Source: Sindora glabra | Lineage: Eukaryota; Streptophyta; Magnoliopsida; Fabales; Fabaceae | Reading direction: 5' to 3' | NCBI GenBank assembly: GCA_020226215.1 | Contig: CM035228.1 | Coordinates: 859,901-923,900, forward strand | Length of the DNA: 64,000 nt | Made by a program: the position numbers and the translations under genes | Shown: in pieces, positions 37,120-49,860 of the stretch | Layout: each line of letters opens with the position of its first letter | How positions within the stretch are numbered: position 1 is the first letter of the stretch | The notes under the pieces: model-generated | Databases searched by the model: none | What the model saw: only the letters and a program-made list of their open reading frames with translations | What the model was told of the DNA's origin: nothing

Positions 37120-40100
37120 CTACCTATCATAGGGACATTCAAGATCATTCTCAGTAACTTTGAAATGCTGTGGACGCTGACCAGAGCAATGCAGATTCCA
37201 CATTTTGAAATACCCTCTCTCCAGGTTCCTCACCTGCAACATTACGCATATGAATTGAGCATATCCAACAATGCAAATAGAAGCAAAGATACAAATCAAC
37301 ATCATTTGAAACAACTCACCCAGCGGGCCGTGTCAAATAAAGGGCAAGTCAATCGAACAGCTTTGAGCTTATTAGTAAGAGCTTGCAGCTTTGGTCGATT
37401 CACAGCCAATGATACTGCCCTCTCTTCATACTCCTTCATGCTATATAGTTCAAAAATCCAGGTACATGGAATTAGTATCCTCCATAAAAATATACATGAA
37501 AAACACTTGTAGGCAGGTATCTGTCCAGGATAAACGTTAATATAACTAAAAACAATAGAACGAATTGGGACAACAAAAGCATCCAACTAAATGACACACA
37601 AATAAGATAGTATCATGATGACGACTTGAAACTGACACCACTAATCAATGGACAACTGATCAGATACATGGAAAAAAAGCGACTACTAGTTGCCAGCAAG
37701 AATGCTGATTGAAAGCAAAATTGCTTACTTGTTAACAATCATCTCATCCCCAAGTCCAGTGGAAAGACAGAGTGACCCAGCAACTCTGGTAGCCATTTTC
37801 TCAAGAGGCAGAGTAATCATTGGCAACCCCGCCCATAATATATCGGTTCCTGTTGTATGTGCATTGCATAAAGGCCTAACAATATAAAAAACAAATCATC
37901 ATCATTCAAAAATGAATGAAAATATGAAAGCACCAAACTGATTAGAACAAGAAAATGGGGAGAGAAAAATGAGTAAAATATGCAACACCGGGAAAAGGTC
38001 AGAAAAAGGAAATTACGTGTCAAGGAACAAGTCTGCCAAAGCACTTCGTCTGATATGTTCATTCTTCATGGCAACATCTGTGAAAATGATTTGATCTGGA
38101 TGTACCCCTTGTGCCCCAGCATCTGAATTAAGACATAAATTCATTAAAAAGGCACTAAATAATATATCCCAAAAAATGAAAAAATTGCTACTCTAAAATG
38201 CCAGTGGTGGTACTAAAAACTGGAAGCGGAAATCTTGACAATATAGAATGCACTGTGCACATAAAACAGAAATATTAAGATATACAAGTGCATCAAAAAT
38301 CAACTTCACATACATGCCCGCAGTCGCATTTCACCTGCTGCAGGGAATCTGAGGAGCCAAAGTGCACTATTTGGTACACGTTTAAGAATATTGCACCTGG
38401 GAGATGACACACCGAGCAAGCACAGAGTGAATACTCAAAAAAATACGAATCACATTTTATCTTGAAATCATTGATGTTCATCCTGATATTACCATGCATT
38501 AAAGATTTCAGGATCCATCTTGTACAACTGATTAAAGCATGCAAAGATAAATTTATCCTCAGGTAGACCATAATCTGATCGCTTGTGCTGGAACTTCAGA
38601 TCCAATGCATCCTGATTTTTCTGAGCACAAATTATGCATCATCAACATCTTGCATATAAACACTGGGGGGGGGGGGGGAAGGGAAGGGATAAAAAAAACC
38701 TTCAATAGTCTTGAGACCAACCTGTTTGTAGTCATTTACAAAGTAACAATGAGGAAGATGGACAAGCTTTTCAGAGTAGATATGAGCATATCGCAGGGGT
38801 GAAACAAACTGAGCATTGAAAGGGTTTTTAACAAAAAAAAATCAGATAAGTCAGCTGAAAACATTAAATTCTCATCTTAATTCTCAAGTCAGGATCACAT
38901 CCAGCATCCCACCTCATCAGTGACCAAGTAATCTATGTAAGTGGCTCCAGTTGTTCCAGGGAATCCCATATATGAAACTTGAATAGGGGCTGGTTGCATG
39001 GCAAATATCTCATTTCTGGCACCCTAAATCATAACAAGGTCAACAACAATAAATCAAACAATTTTAAGACTCCAGAGAGAAAGGTACCCCTAATCAAGAC
39101 ACCAGCAAGCCAGGGACCGGGATCCAACTAAGGTTTCATCAACTAAAAAAGACTAAAGAGCCAAAGAAAAAAAAAAAAGAAGCTAACCTCGAAGATTGAA
39201 GATGAGCAAAATAGTACCCCCCCCCCCCAAAAAAAAAAAAAAAAGGAATAAAGAAGAGAAGAAGAAATTCATTGTAATTACGCCTTCTTGTAAAAAGGGC
39301 TACCTTAGTATAACCATTAAGGTTGACAAGGATATGAATCTTGTCCTCATTGATCAATTTGGCAATCATATCTGATGACATGGCGGATACATCCACAAAG
39401 TGCTCGGCCTCAGACTGAATACGCTGTCTCCATTCAGTACCATCATTTGGACTCAAGGCATAGCAGAAGACCTGCACAAAAATTGGCAGTTGCAAGTTGA
39501 GAACACTGAACAGTAAGTTGTATTATGTAGAACCAACTATGTTATATATACCTCAACATTCTTCTTGTTGTGCATACCAAAAATAGACCCCATTAGGTGT
39601 GATAGGGGGTGATTACCGAAGTCACTGCTCACATATCTTGCAACTCAAAAAATTGCAATGGTTACAAGAGAAAAAAGGCACAATTTTACAGAGGGAAGGA
39701 AAAAAAAATCTCAGCCCAAAATATTGGAGCAGAAGACCATAATAAAATTCAGCAACAAACTCAAAGCATACCCAATCCTTAGTCTCTCATAACCACCCTC
39801 GCGCTTAATTGGAATAGGGGCAGGATGGCTAAATGGAGGAAGTGCAAATCGAGATGCAATTAGGGAACAGTGCGCAGCATACTTACGGCTGGAAAATGTG
39901 GAAGAACAGTAAATTATAAGGTGGGAGATGAAATCCAATCGTTTTAGACATTTTCCTTTCATCAAGAAATGTCATATGCCAAGATCCTGATCATACCTAA
40001 TCTCCAAAGCAAGCATTGGGTCGAGTGGATAAGCTATTGCATGGAAAGGCTGAACACTAGGAAGCACCGACATCTGAAAAGCAGAACATGACAATTTAAG

Positions 40101-43100
40101 CTCCTGTTTTATTAACCATAGAAAGGCATAATAATGGTTGGATAGATTCTGACATTGATCTGCCTTCTGATGATCCCTTCAACTTCCTTGAACATCTTAT
40201 CACGATCCTCCCAGCTGCAGACACACTGCCATGTAACATAGAACTTCATTAATTATTTTGCTTAGGTCATTAATAATTTAGGTCAACAGCAAGAATAGAC
40301 ACTACCTACCTGAAGGGTATGCAGGAGATTGCAAGTTGCTTCTGGGAAGTCTTGCCGAAGACTCAAAGCTTGTCTGTAACTCTTTATTGCAGCTTCTACA
40401 TGTCCACTGTCACAAGTAAGAAGTGACTTGAGTTCTAGCCAAAACCAAAGGTATGAAATTCCTATTACATCCAGGAGTCACACACTGATTGAGCCTATAC
40501 AGATGTTGTCAGTAAGGCCAATGAGATTACAGAATAAACTTTGAAATGTCATCTTTCGTGGTAGACACGACGGACCAAGAAGAAAAAGTTCAAAGATATG
40601 AGAACTTCAGAAGCCTAGACTCAAAGCTAAAACAACCCAAATGCAAAGCTCATAGATACATATTTACCATGATTTATTTAATTTCTAAAGCCAAGGGTAT
40701 TATCTGTGGGATTCATCGCTATCACTATGGAAACCAAAATGAGAGTCAGCATACCTATCTTTATAAGCTGAAGCCAGATTAGCATGGGCTTCGGCCATAG
40801 TGGGCCTGACAGCTATTGCACGTATGTAGTCCTGGATAGCTTCACTAACTCTACCAATCTCCTTGTATGTATTGCCCCTATTAACAAGGCCATCAGCTGC
40901 CATGGGATCAATGCGGAGAACCTCATTGTAGCATGATATGGCATCTGCATAGTTGCCCTGCAATAATTTATGCAAAAGGACAAAACAGATAAGACTGATG
41001 CAGCATAGTTCTCACTTCCCATTTGTATCAACTGAGGACACTCGAAAAGGTAAGGTTCAAAACCTGTTGTTTATAGATTATGGCAAGGTTGTTGAATGGA
41101 GCTGACAAGCCAGTGGTTACACTCAATGTGGCTTTGTAATATGAAGCAGCAGCAGCCACCATGTTCCTGCATCATAGTAATCTCATACATGAAAATCGAT
41201 ACACTCTCTGCACCGTTTATGAAATAAACATGATGATTTGTCAACTGCATACCATTCCATATATATATTACCAAGATTGGTCAGTGCTTGTGGATGGTTA
41301 GGTTGTAATGCAAGGCATTGCTTCACACAACAAAAATAAAGTTGAGTAGGATGCAAAAAGTATGAAACCATACTAGCTAATAACCAAATATGAAGCATGT
41401 AAATGAAGACTAAAACACATACATTATAGCACTGAATTGCTTCCTCCACTCTGCCAACATCCTTCAGTGCATTACCCTACATGTAGGAGATAAATTAAGA
41501 TTGAATATCAAACAAAACTATATGTAGTTTGCAGATTTTAGAGTAAGTTGATATTTAAATCAAACTGCCGCCCTACCAAATTATTGTAGGCCTCCAAAAA
41601 TCTTGGATCACATGAAACAGCTTGCTTATAGTGTAGAATTGCCATGTCCAATTGGCCTTGCTCATAGAATGTACTGGCCAAATTACCTGTGCAACATTTG
41701 ATACAAATTTCAATCAAAATGAGAAACCAGCCTGGCTCAGAATACTGTTGACTGCAAACCAAGATTCTAATTTGACTGCATAAAACATGGATTAGGATCT
41801 GCTTTAAAAGCAGAATTAAACCTAGGTCTAGTTAAAGGGTTATTAACCAGTTTTTAGTGTCTATGCATAAAAGCTTGTGCCACTTTAACTTCAATTTCAA
41901 AAGCAAGTTCACAAATCGACACAGAACCCACTGTTACAAATCTTTAGATGAGCCGATGTCATGTTTTTCAGGAAATAGAAGCCAATAAACATTCCATAAA
42001 AAAGGCCCACCAAGTATACAAGTGTAAGAATTGAAATTTCTACATCTTTTGACTCTCTACATCAGTCCAATATTAAAGACAGCCGAGTATGTCAATCTTT
42101 ACCACACAAATATCAATTGCTAATTTTCTTAACATGCTACTGCATCCATCCATTTTGTCTATGACTCTCACATTCAATTTTGGGCAGTAAAAAAATAGGC
42201 ATATCCCATTTTAGCCTTACTTTTTACCTTCATAGTTTATTCTTTCAAATTTAAAAATGGCAAATATAACACTTGATATGATTTGTTAAGCCACTAACAT
42301 GCTTCTCAAAAGTTCTAGCCTTTATTATAAAATGTATAACCTAGAAAAAATTTGTGGAAATTGAGAAGTAAAATGAGATAAATCATAATGCAATGAGTGG
42401 AGTACCAGAGTCATAAAACAATGAAATCATGTCATATTAATAGGACTCGTGTCTTTACAACACATTTTAGAAAAAACGAAATTCATAGCTGTGAAAAGGA
42501 CCAACAGCAACACTACAAGACTGAATATCTATAAAATGATAATCACAAACATGAATCAAAAGCAAAGAAGCCCATGAGTCAATGACCATCAAGGCATCAA
42601 CACTCAGATACCACACATATCATGAATATTTGACAAATAAATCATTAGCAGCAAATAAATGATGCTATAAACCAACAGAACTAACCATAAGCCATAGCAT
42701 AGTTTGGCCGAGTTTGAAGAGCACGCTGGTAACATGCAATAGCCTCTTGAGACATTCCTAGAGCCTGGAAAATGGGGAAAAATATCTGTTTGTCCCATAC
42801 TAATTCAGCCAATCTATCCAACCAGCCATGCATATAATAAGTAAAACTGCTTACCTTGTATACATTCCCAAGGTTTAGGTAGGCATCAGGAAAGGATGGT
42901 TTGAGTTTTACAGCTTCCTGAAATTACATTAAAATATAATAAGAAACTTGAACCTATAAAAACCTTATAAGCATTGCGCACAGAATTATCTGTGCTTACA
43001 TAGATAGCGTGTGAAAGAACACTAGTGTATATATTCATAAATAGGCAAGAAAGGAAACTACTGCACACACCACAAGAAGCCTACAGTGCCTGACTGGCAG

Positions 43101-45727
43101 AGAGTAAAACAGCAACAATAAAAAGAAAAAGCCAATCACATTGAAAAATGATATTTAGAAAATTTTCATCAAAAAAACAAATAATTGTCCTAAGTTCAAA
43201 AATTTGAGTTCAAGAGACCTACCTTATAGTACTGAAGGGCTCTATTGAAGTCACCAGACTCCATAAACAGACCAGCAAGATTCGACCATGCAATAGCAAA
43301 CGTTGGTTGAATGCGCAACGCCTCAAGGTAGCAACTGTATGCCTGCACAAAATGTTAGAACTATTTGCAGTCTTGGAGATGGAAGTTACAACAAGACCAA
43401 CCATCATCTGAGCCCTGGCTTGTGGACAACAACTTGATATCTGTATCGAACTGTATTTGGACACAGTTCCATGCACGAATTATCTAAATCAGTAACTAAA
43501 ATGTAAAAAATGTAGGGTATAAAATAGTAAGTACTGAAGGAGCCTCCCAGGCTTCCAGGCAGCACACAGCCGATTATTATCAGGCCATACAAAATATGGG
43601 AGAAGAGTATGGGCTAGCAGAATGCAGCAGAACACCACTCGTACTGGAGAATCCAGTAGAGCATCAACTCAAAGCTAAGAACCAAGTTACTGAGGAAACT
43701 ATGTAGGTTCTGACAACAGGATGAGGTACGTCAAAACAAATACCAAAATTTGTTGCATTGAGCTAAAGGGGACATGAAAAAAATAGATAATTTTACAGCT
43801 TCAAGATTTGACAGTTCAAGAAGCCAAACTGTGGGTGTAAGGAAATAAGATGAGAATATCAATTAAACCAAGTGCTAGTCTAATGTTAAAACTTACTTCT
43901 TGTACCAATCCCTGAGCCTTCATTAGATTCCCCAGGTTGCTATGAGCATCAACCTGTATTACACAGAAAAACCACAAAAACAAAAGTAATTTACCATAGC
44001 CACAGTAAACCACTCAAATCACGAGAGAAAAGCAACAGGACTTGAGTAAAGATTATTCATTGAATAAAAAACAGAGGCAGAATGGAATAGCATACCATCA
44101 GAGGATTTAATGCAAGTGCCTGACGACAACATTGTGCTGCTTCAGTGAGTCTTCCCTTGCGCATGTATGCACTGGCTAGGTTTGACCATGCATCACAAAA
44201 ATTGGGACGAAGCTACAGCATAAGAATAGAAAGATAAATGAGCCAATAAAGAATGACGCATCAACATGGAAGACAGGACATGAGAGCAAAAACTAAAATT
44301 AACAAGGGATGTTGAAGCATCAATTCCACAGAAGAGACACCACCAAAGAGATTATTGCACTGAATCCAATATATTTCACTGGTTGGAAATAAACTGAAAT
44401 TACTCCTTTTGGGTCTTCAAAATAATGGGAAATCAACAACCACAATTAAGGAGAATTAAAACACAAATTATAGGTCCACAAATTGCAAACACCTCAATAG
44501 CAATTAAGTAGTAGCGAATTGCAAGGTCAATGTTGCCCTTCTCCTGCATAAAGGGGAAAAAAAGGGGTCAATACTAGAAAACGTACTTATTAGCTTAGCA
44601 GTTATGAAATAGTAAAATTAGCTCAAAACATGCAGATTTCCAGCGATTACCTTCCATGCATTTGCCATATTCCCATAACACTCCGCAAAATGTGGCTCAA
44701 TACGAAGTGCTTCTTCATTTTTAGCAATACACATATCAAAATCATGCAGCTGCAGAAAAGACAGCAGCATATTCAGAATGCTACAAACGGATCGGAAGTT
44801 CCTAATGAGAGTCCTAGGCACAGTAAGAGAAAAAGAATTAAAGCACAAACAATATATTCCAGAACAAAAACCTGGTAATAAATTGCACCCAGGAGTAGTA
44901 AATTGTCAGTGCGAAGAGGATTTCTCTCATAGACGGTACTGCTATGCTCAAGTGCTTGTTTATAGTTGCCAGTCTTATACATTTGATGAGCAAGAGATAA
45001 ATGCAAGTCTTCATCAACTGCATCGAGGACAAAAGGAGAGTAAAATTTAATAAAACCACGGATGAAACATAAGACCGCCACTTGTTCGGTATACGTATCT
45101 CTAGAATTAGAGAAGCCCAGTAGCGAATAAGATGACACCACATCTGTTAGCTACTAATGTATAAACAACCACAATAGTTCGCTCCATACTACTACTAAAG
45201 GGCAGTAGATAATAGAAAAGAAATAAGCTTGAAAGAATATTGCATATTACGTTTAGAGTAAGATTAAAAAAAAACCAGTTAGACATTCCCCCAAATTAAT
45301 CCCTAACTACTAGGTATATTAATTGAGGTTAATCAAAGGCGCTATGACCAATAATTGCAGCTCGAATTCAGAATATTTACCGAATTCAACTCAAAAACTT
45401 CACGACATGCCTAAAATTGTAGCAGTCGTTAAATGAAGATGAGATCGATCTCAAGTGTAGGGAAAAAATAGTGCTGCAGCCCAATTTTCCCTTTGTCTTC
45501 AGCTCAGAAACTCTGAACTAAGTTTCTCACGAAAGCATAATAAACTCACCTTCATTAGAATCATGACCATGTAAAGGCAGGAGACTGAGGGAGGAAGCCT
45601 CGGCTTTGACGGGAAACGGTTCAACCCGATCGGTTGTGAAGGAAGCCCTAGACATCCCGGAGGAACCAACAAGAGGCGGTGGGGCCTGGTGGTGATGGTG
45701 GCGATGATCGCCCTGCACCGAGATCAT
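37120..45727 (-). CDS. SEC: SECRET AGENT: protein O-GlcNAc transferase (TPR + GT41)
   Basis: 28 coding exons (minus): 45550-45727, 44872-45017, 44651-44749, 44493-44543, 44096-44212, 43897-43953, 43223-43342, 42855-42917, 42686-42764, 41577-41686, 41423-41476, 41253-41320, 41064-41166, 40755-40957, 40310-40406, 40154-40225, 39997-40073, 39772-39888, 39552-39636, 39304-39471, 38913-39023, 38722-38808, 38493-38620, 38314-38396, 38017-38122, 37729-37875, 37320-37440, 37120-37233. They sum to 2961 nt, 986 residues (Arabidopsis SEC 977). A His-rich N-terminus (HRHHHHQ) precedes about 12 TPRs (residues about 60-490; NLASAYMRKG, GNVYK, NNLAIIYK) and the catalytic GT41 half (GYVSSDFGNHPLSHLM with the His implicated in catalysis, VNLNGYTKGARNEIF, MGFPGTTGA, CNAHTTGTDILWAG). 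It transfers GlcNAc from UDP-GlcNAc to Ser/Thr of nuclear and cytosolic proteins, including DELLA regulators. Sequence follows SEC rather than SPINDLY. Appears intact. Confidence 0.95.
38665..38678. repeat. Poly-G run (14 G) in a SEC intron
   Basis: Fourteen G in a row on the plus strand (C in mRNA sense) between SEC exons 38722-38808 and 38493-38620, followed by gaagggaaggg. Probably length-variable, and prone to assembly error. Confidence 0.85.
39217..39244. repeat. C12-A16 homopolymer pair in a SEC intron
   Basis: Twelve C then sixteen A on the plus strand, read in the mRNA as U16 then G12, inside the intron between exons 39304-39471 and 38913-39023. Length is likely variable between alleles. 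Confidence 0.85.
41767..42685. other. Large SEC intron (full span 41687-42685)
   Basis: The longest SEC intron, about 1 kb, between exons 42686-42764 and 41577-41686. No nested gene or transposon recognised; composition is ordinary intronic. Confidence 0.5.
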
Positions 45728-45970
45728 GGTGATCTTGATGATGCGGAGTGAGAAAGGAATGAGAGATCAGCCGATTCGAGTGCAGAGGGGAGTCATAGAA
45801 AACGAGGTGGGATCGGATCCCAGGGCGGAGATAAGAGATGAAACGGTAACGAAGAAGTAGCTCGAAAAATCGAAACCCTAAGTGGAAGAAATTTCTCGAG
45901 TTTCTTCTTCCGTCGTCCTTGAATTTGTGCTTGGTGCAATTTTAATTGGAGGAGGGGGTAGGAGAGGGTG

Positions 45971-45978
45971 TTATATAA
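45971..45978 (-). promoter_or_regulatory. Possible TATA box of SEC
   Basis: On the minus strand ctttatataaca lies about 245 bases before the ATG at 45727. This would leave a leader of about 210 bases that includes a TC-rich stretch. Consensus and position only; a start site further upstream is possible. Confidence 0.35.
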
Positions 45979-47300
45979 AGGAGAAGGGGATCTATGTCTG
46001 CAAGAGATCTGAGCCGTTAATGAAAAAGATGCAGTGTTTTGGCACTGACACGCAAGAGGAAAATAGAAGAGGGCAATGTTCCTTGTATCTGTTTGAATTT
46101 TGGTTGGTTTGATGCCATCCAATAAGCCACGTTTCCCAGTGCTTGGATTGGATTTTTTTCTTATCCTCCTTGTTTGTCGCCGACTTTTTTCACGCGTTTA
46201 TGTTTCGGGTCAATGTCAATTGTTGTTGTTAAATTTACCGTCAACCTACTCCATTTTTTATTTTTATATTATTATTTACTCCTTATTTTGCACGCTTTTA
46301 TTTTAAATTTTCTTTTTCAAAGTCATTGTTATTTGTAGATGTAGATGTTCTTTTGCTTTGTATATTTCATTGATTGATTCTTGCTATTTTAATGTTAAAA
46401 AATCTCAACAAATATTCATGCCAATACTCTATAGAAATTTAAGACTTCAAATTCAATACACCATATTGTGATCATGGTATAGTATAAGAACAATTCAACA
46501 ATAATATAGTATTATATGAAGTGAATTAAGGTATTATATTGTATTACGTTTGGTCAATTATTGTATAAAATTATTTTACCTTCTGTTCGTTATTATATTG
46601 TATAAGAATATTTAGTCTTAAAAAAATTATAATTAAAATATTCTTACTTTTCAAAAATTAATAAAATTGTCCTTGATGAATTTAAACTATGTAGTTAACC
46701 AAAATATCATTCCACAACAATATCTTTTTGAAAATATAATAATATCAATAAATTAAAATTTTACAATATGATAATAAAATAATATAGTGTATTTGCATAT
46801 TTACATTCGCACACATACATGTTTGTACGCACTAATACATATGTATGGTTGTAAGTACAACAAACTAAAAGGTTTATAATAAACCAATTTAGGAATGTAA
46901 AATTCAATATACACCTTTCGCCTCATATAAAATCTTAAAAAAATAAAAAATAATACACACTATCCACAAATATTATAAACAAAATCTATTATTATCTAAT
47001 CAAAATATTAAAAATATTAAATTAAAACATAAATGTCAATATAAAAAAATTAGTGTTAATTTTATCAAAAAAAATATGTAGGAGATATGTACGAGAAAGG
47101 AGACTTGAAAGAATATTTTTTTTAATTTTAAAGATTTAAATTTTATCTTAAGACTATTTTATTATCCCTTATTATCTCCTCATAGAGTGCATAGTCTTAT
47201 ATAAAATTTGATATATAAGAAGAAAATTTTAATAAATTATATAATTTATTTAAAATCTCAAATATAGGGTTTGAATATGTAATTTATCTTATACTTTTAG
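45979..47300. other. SEC upstream region grading into AT-rich desert
   Basis: The first few hundred bases are probably SEC promoter. Beyond 46250 the DNA is very AT-rich with no coding potential. Confidence 0.45.
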
Positions 47301-47304
47301 GGGC

Positions 47305-49020
47305 TCTTGGTTCAATTAAGGAAAGAGAAAAGAATTAATAAAGGAAAATAAGAGGAAAGAAAATAAATACTCCATACTTACACATTTTGTTCGGTTTAAA
47401 TAATAAAAAGAATTAGGTTCTCCTAATCACTTTTCTAACAATCGTAAGAAACAATTGATGTAAGTGAAATTAATAAGAGAACAAAATAAAATTTTAAATT
47501 ATTATATGCATATCACACCTTTAAATTTAATTTGCTTACAATTCATTTATAACTTAATAATTTAATTATTATTATTATAATAATATAATTTTACATAATT
47601 ATTTTTTAAAATTTTTAATGAAAGTTTCTTTAATATTATAATAATAAATGCAATATTACTAATGTTATTATAATATATTTTTATATAAATATATAATAAT
47701 ATCATTAATTTCTCCTATCAATTTAACTAATCTCCTATAGCCTATTTGCCTAATTAACTTCATCAAATATGCCTTTATAAATAGTATATATTTATCTTTT
47801 TTTATTTTATTTTGTTCTTCAAAATTTTAAGAAGAAAATTCAATCAATTTAGTATATATATATATGTTTGCCATGGGTAAAATTTTTCTACTTATTATAT
47901 TGATAAACAACTAATATTTTGTTACAGGAAAGTTTTTCCACAAATAATACTTTGTTATAAGTAAAGTGTTATCATAACTTAATTTATAATATAAGTAATA
48001 TTACGTTACAAGTAAAAAAAAATTTGTGGTATAAAATTTTTAATTTTTTGTATATCTATTAAATTTTTATTCTAATGGCAAGAGGTAAAATTGCTATAAT
48101 TTTTAAATTTTTATGACATGATTCATAACACAAGTGATAATTTATTGTAGTATGCTACAAGTAATAATTTATTGTGGTATGCTTAAGTTTGATGTATATG
48201 ACATTGCTAAGTAAAAAGATTAATGAAGAATTTTTATAAATAAATAGCAAGATAATTTTAATCATTTTTTAATTACATAACAACATGAAAGTGAATAATA
48301 ATATAAAATTAATTTATAGTGAAAGTACATGAAGTTTAAATTAATAATTTAATCATTCTCTTATCATAGGGCTATTAAATGGATGATTTAAAATAAATTT
48401 GTGTGAACTAAATTGCATAAGTTCGTGATGAAAATGAACTACAATATAAATGATATGGTTTTTTCTTAGGATTCGTCTGTAATATTTTCATTATATACAT
48501 ACATATACATATATTTATATATACATATATATATATATGTATGTGTGTATACTAGACTTCATGATGGAAGAGTCAATTTCTAGTATCAAACTTAGATAAC
48601 AAAATCTTAATTAATCAAATATCAAATTATGTTATTTGTCTGCTAAGAAAATAATGGAAAATTATTTGACATTTTCTTTTGTTTTGAGTTGGATTAATGT
48701 GAAAAGATAAAAAAATTTATATTATTCTTAGGCTAACCTTGAAAAGAGCAAATAAGTAAGCCTTAATGAAATTTTTTTTAAGTACTAAATTAAAACTCAA
48801 GCCAAGTTTAGATGAATTGAATTGAGATAAACGTTAAAAGAAAAAGATTAATCCATTTACCAATTTTTATAGGCATGCAATTAAAATGGATTAAAATTTT
48901 TTAACTCCAATCCATTTCAATTTGCAAGTTAATCCACATGGTTTATAAACTTAGATATTAGGCTATTTTGACCTCCTTACCTTACCATGCAATTAAGTCA
49001 TGAATATTAAGTTCTTCCTA
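47305..49020. other. AT-rich DNA with a TIR-element left end
   Basis: ggctcttggttcaattaagg followed by aaagagaaaagaa at 47305 resembles the left end of the element at 25822. A matching right end was not found. No gene recognised in the rest. Confidence 0.35.
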
Positions 49021-49024
49021 ATTT

Positions 49025-49472
49025 TTGTGCTTCAAAAGCTTTTCTTTCGTAAACAATTTTTTAACACAAGGGGTACAACCCCCTTTAACTATTATGGAAA
49101 ACTTTATTGAGGTTTTGCTTAGAGAAAAATCACCCAAGCAACATATGCATTTGAGGTTAAGCATGAAAAATGAAATATATCTCTTTTATAAAAATTTGCC
49201 ATTTGTAATAGGTAAAGATTGGCTAAATTTTATGACTATTATGCTAGAATTTGATGATAACAATATTAATGCATTTGCCTTTGTATAACTTTACAAACAA
49301 TTATTCTTGTTATCATTTGTTTTTAGATTTTCTTAAGGTGTTTATTCATAAAATTTTCAATGTTAAAATTGTTGATGCATTAAAAGTTAAGACATCTAAA
49401 GTTACTCATGTAAAGGTGATAAAATTATATTCATATTTTTTAAAACCAAAAAAGATTATTAGAGCAAGCTAA
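49025..49472 (+). other. Unrecognised short open frames, possibly a retroelement remnant
   Basis: Two overlapping frames (49025-49288, 87 codons; 49251-49472, 73 codons) with higher information content than the surroundings. The first contains MENFIEVLLREKSPKQHMHL; neither matches a family I know. They lie among repeats, so an old gag-type remnant is the most likely source, but this is a guess. Confidence 0.25.
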
Positions 49473-49860
49473 TGACTTAAGGATGAAGCTATGTCAAATA
49501 TAAAAAAAGATAAGGAGTTTGTTCCATATTTAACAAGTTTGAAAACTAAAATCAAGCCATTAAATTGGAGTAAGTTCAACCTTAAGTAGCAATAAGTTAT
49601 TGAAATTGTTAAGTATTCAAGTGATGTGTCTTAATTTAATCATCTTAATCAATAAAAGGATATACTACTTTTCACATAAAATTTTGGTGCATTTATCCTT
49701 ATTAATTAAGGTAGCTTAGTTCTAGCTTTATCTAAATAACAACTATGGAATAGACATTTCATTTTATTCTTATTTTTATTACTATTCCATCATTCTAAAC
49801 ATAACTACGTAGGAATTAAATAAGGATTAAACATTTATCCCTATTAATGACAATAATATT

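Noticed and set aside
38665..38700. G-quadruplex regulatory element in SEC
   Set aside because: A plain G14 run, on the non-transcript sense strand and intronic; no sign of a conserved structured element.
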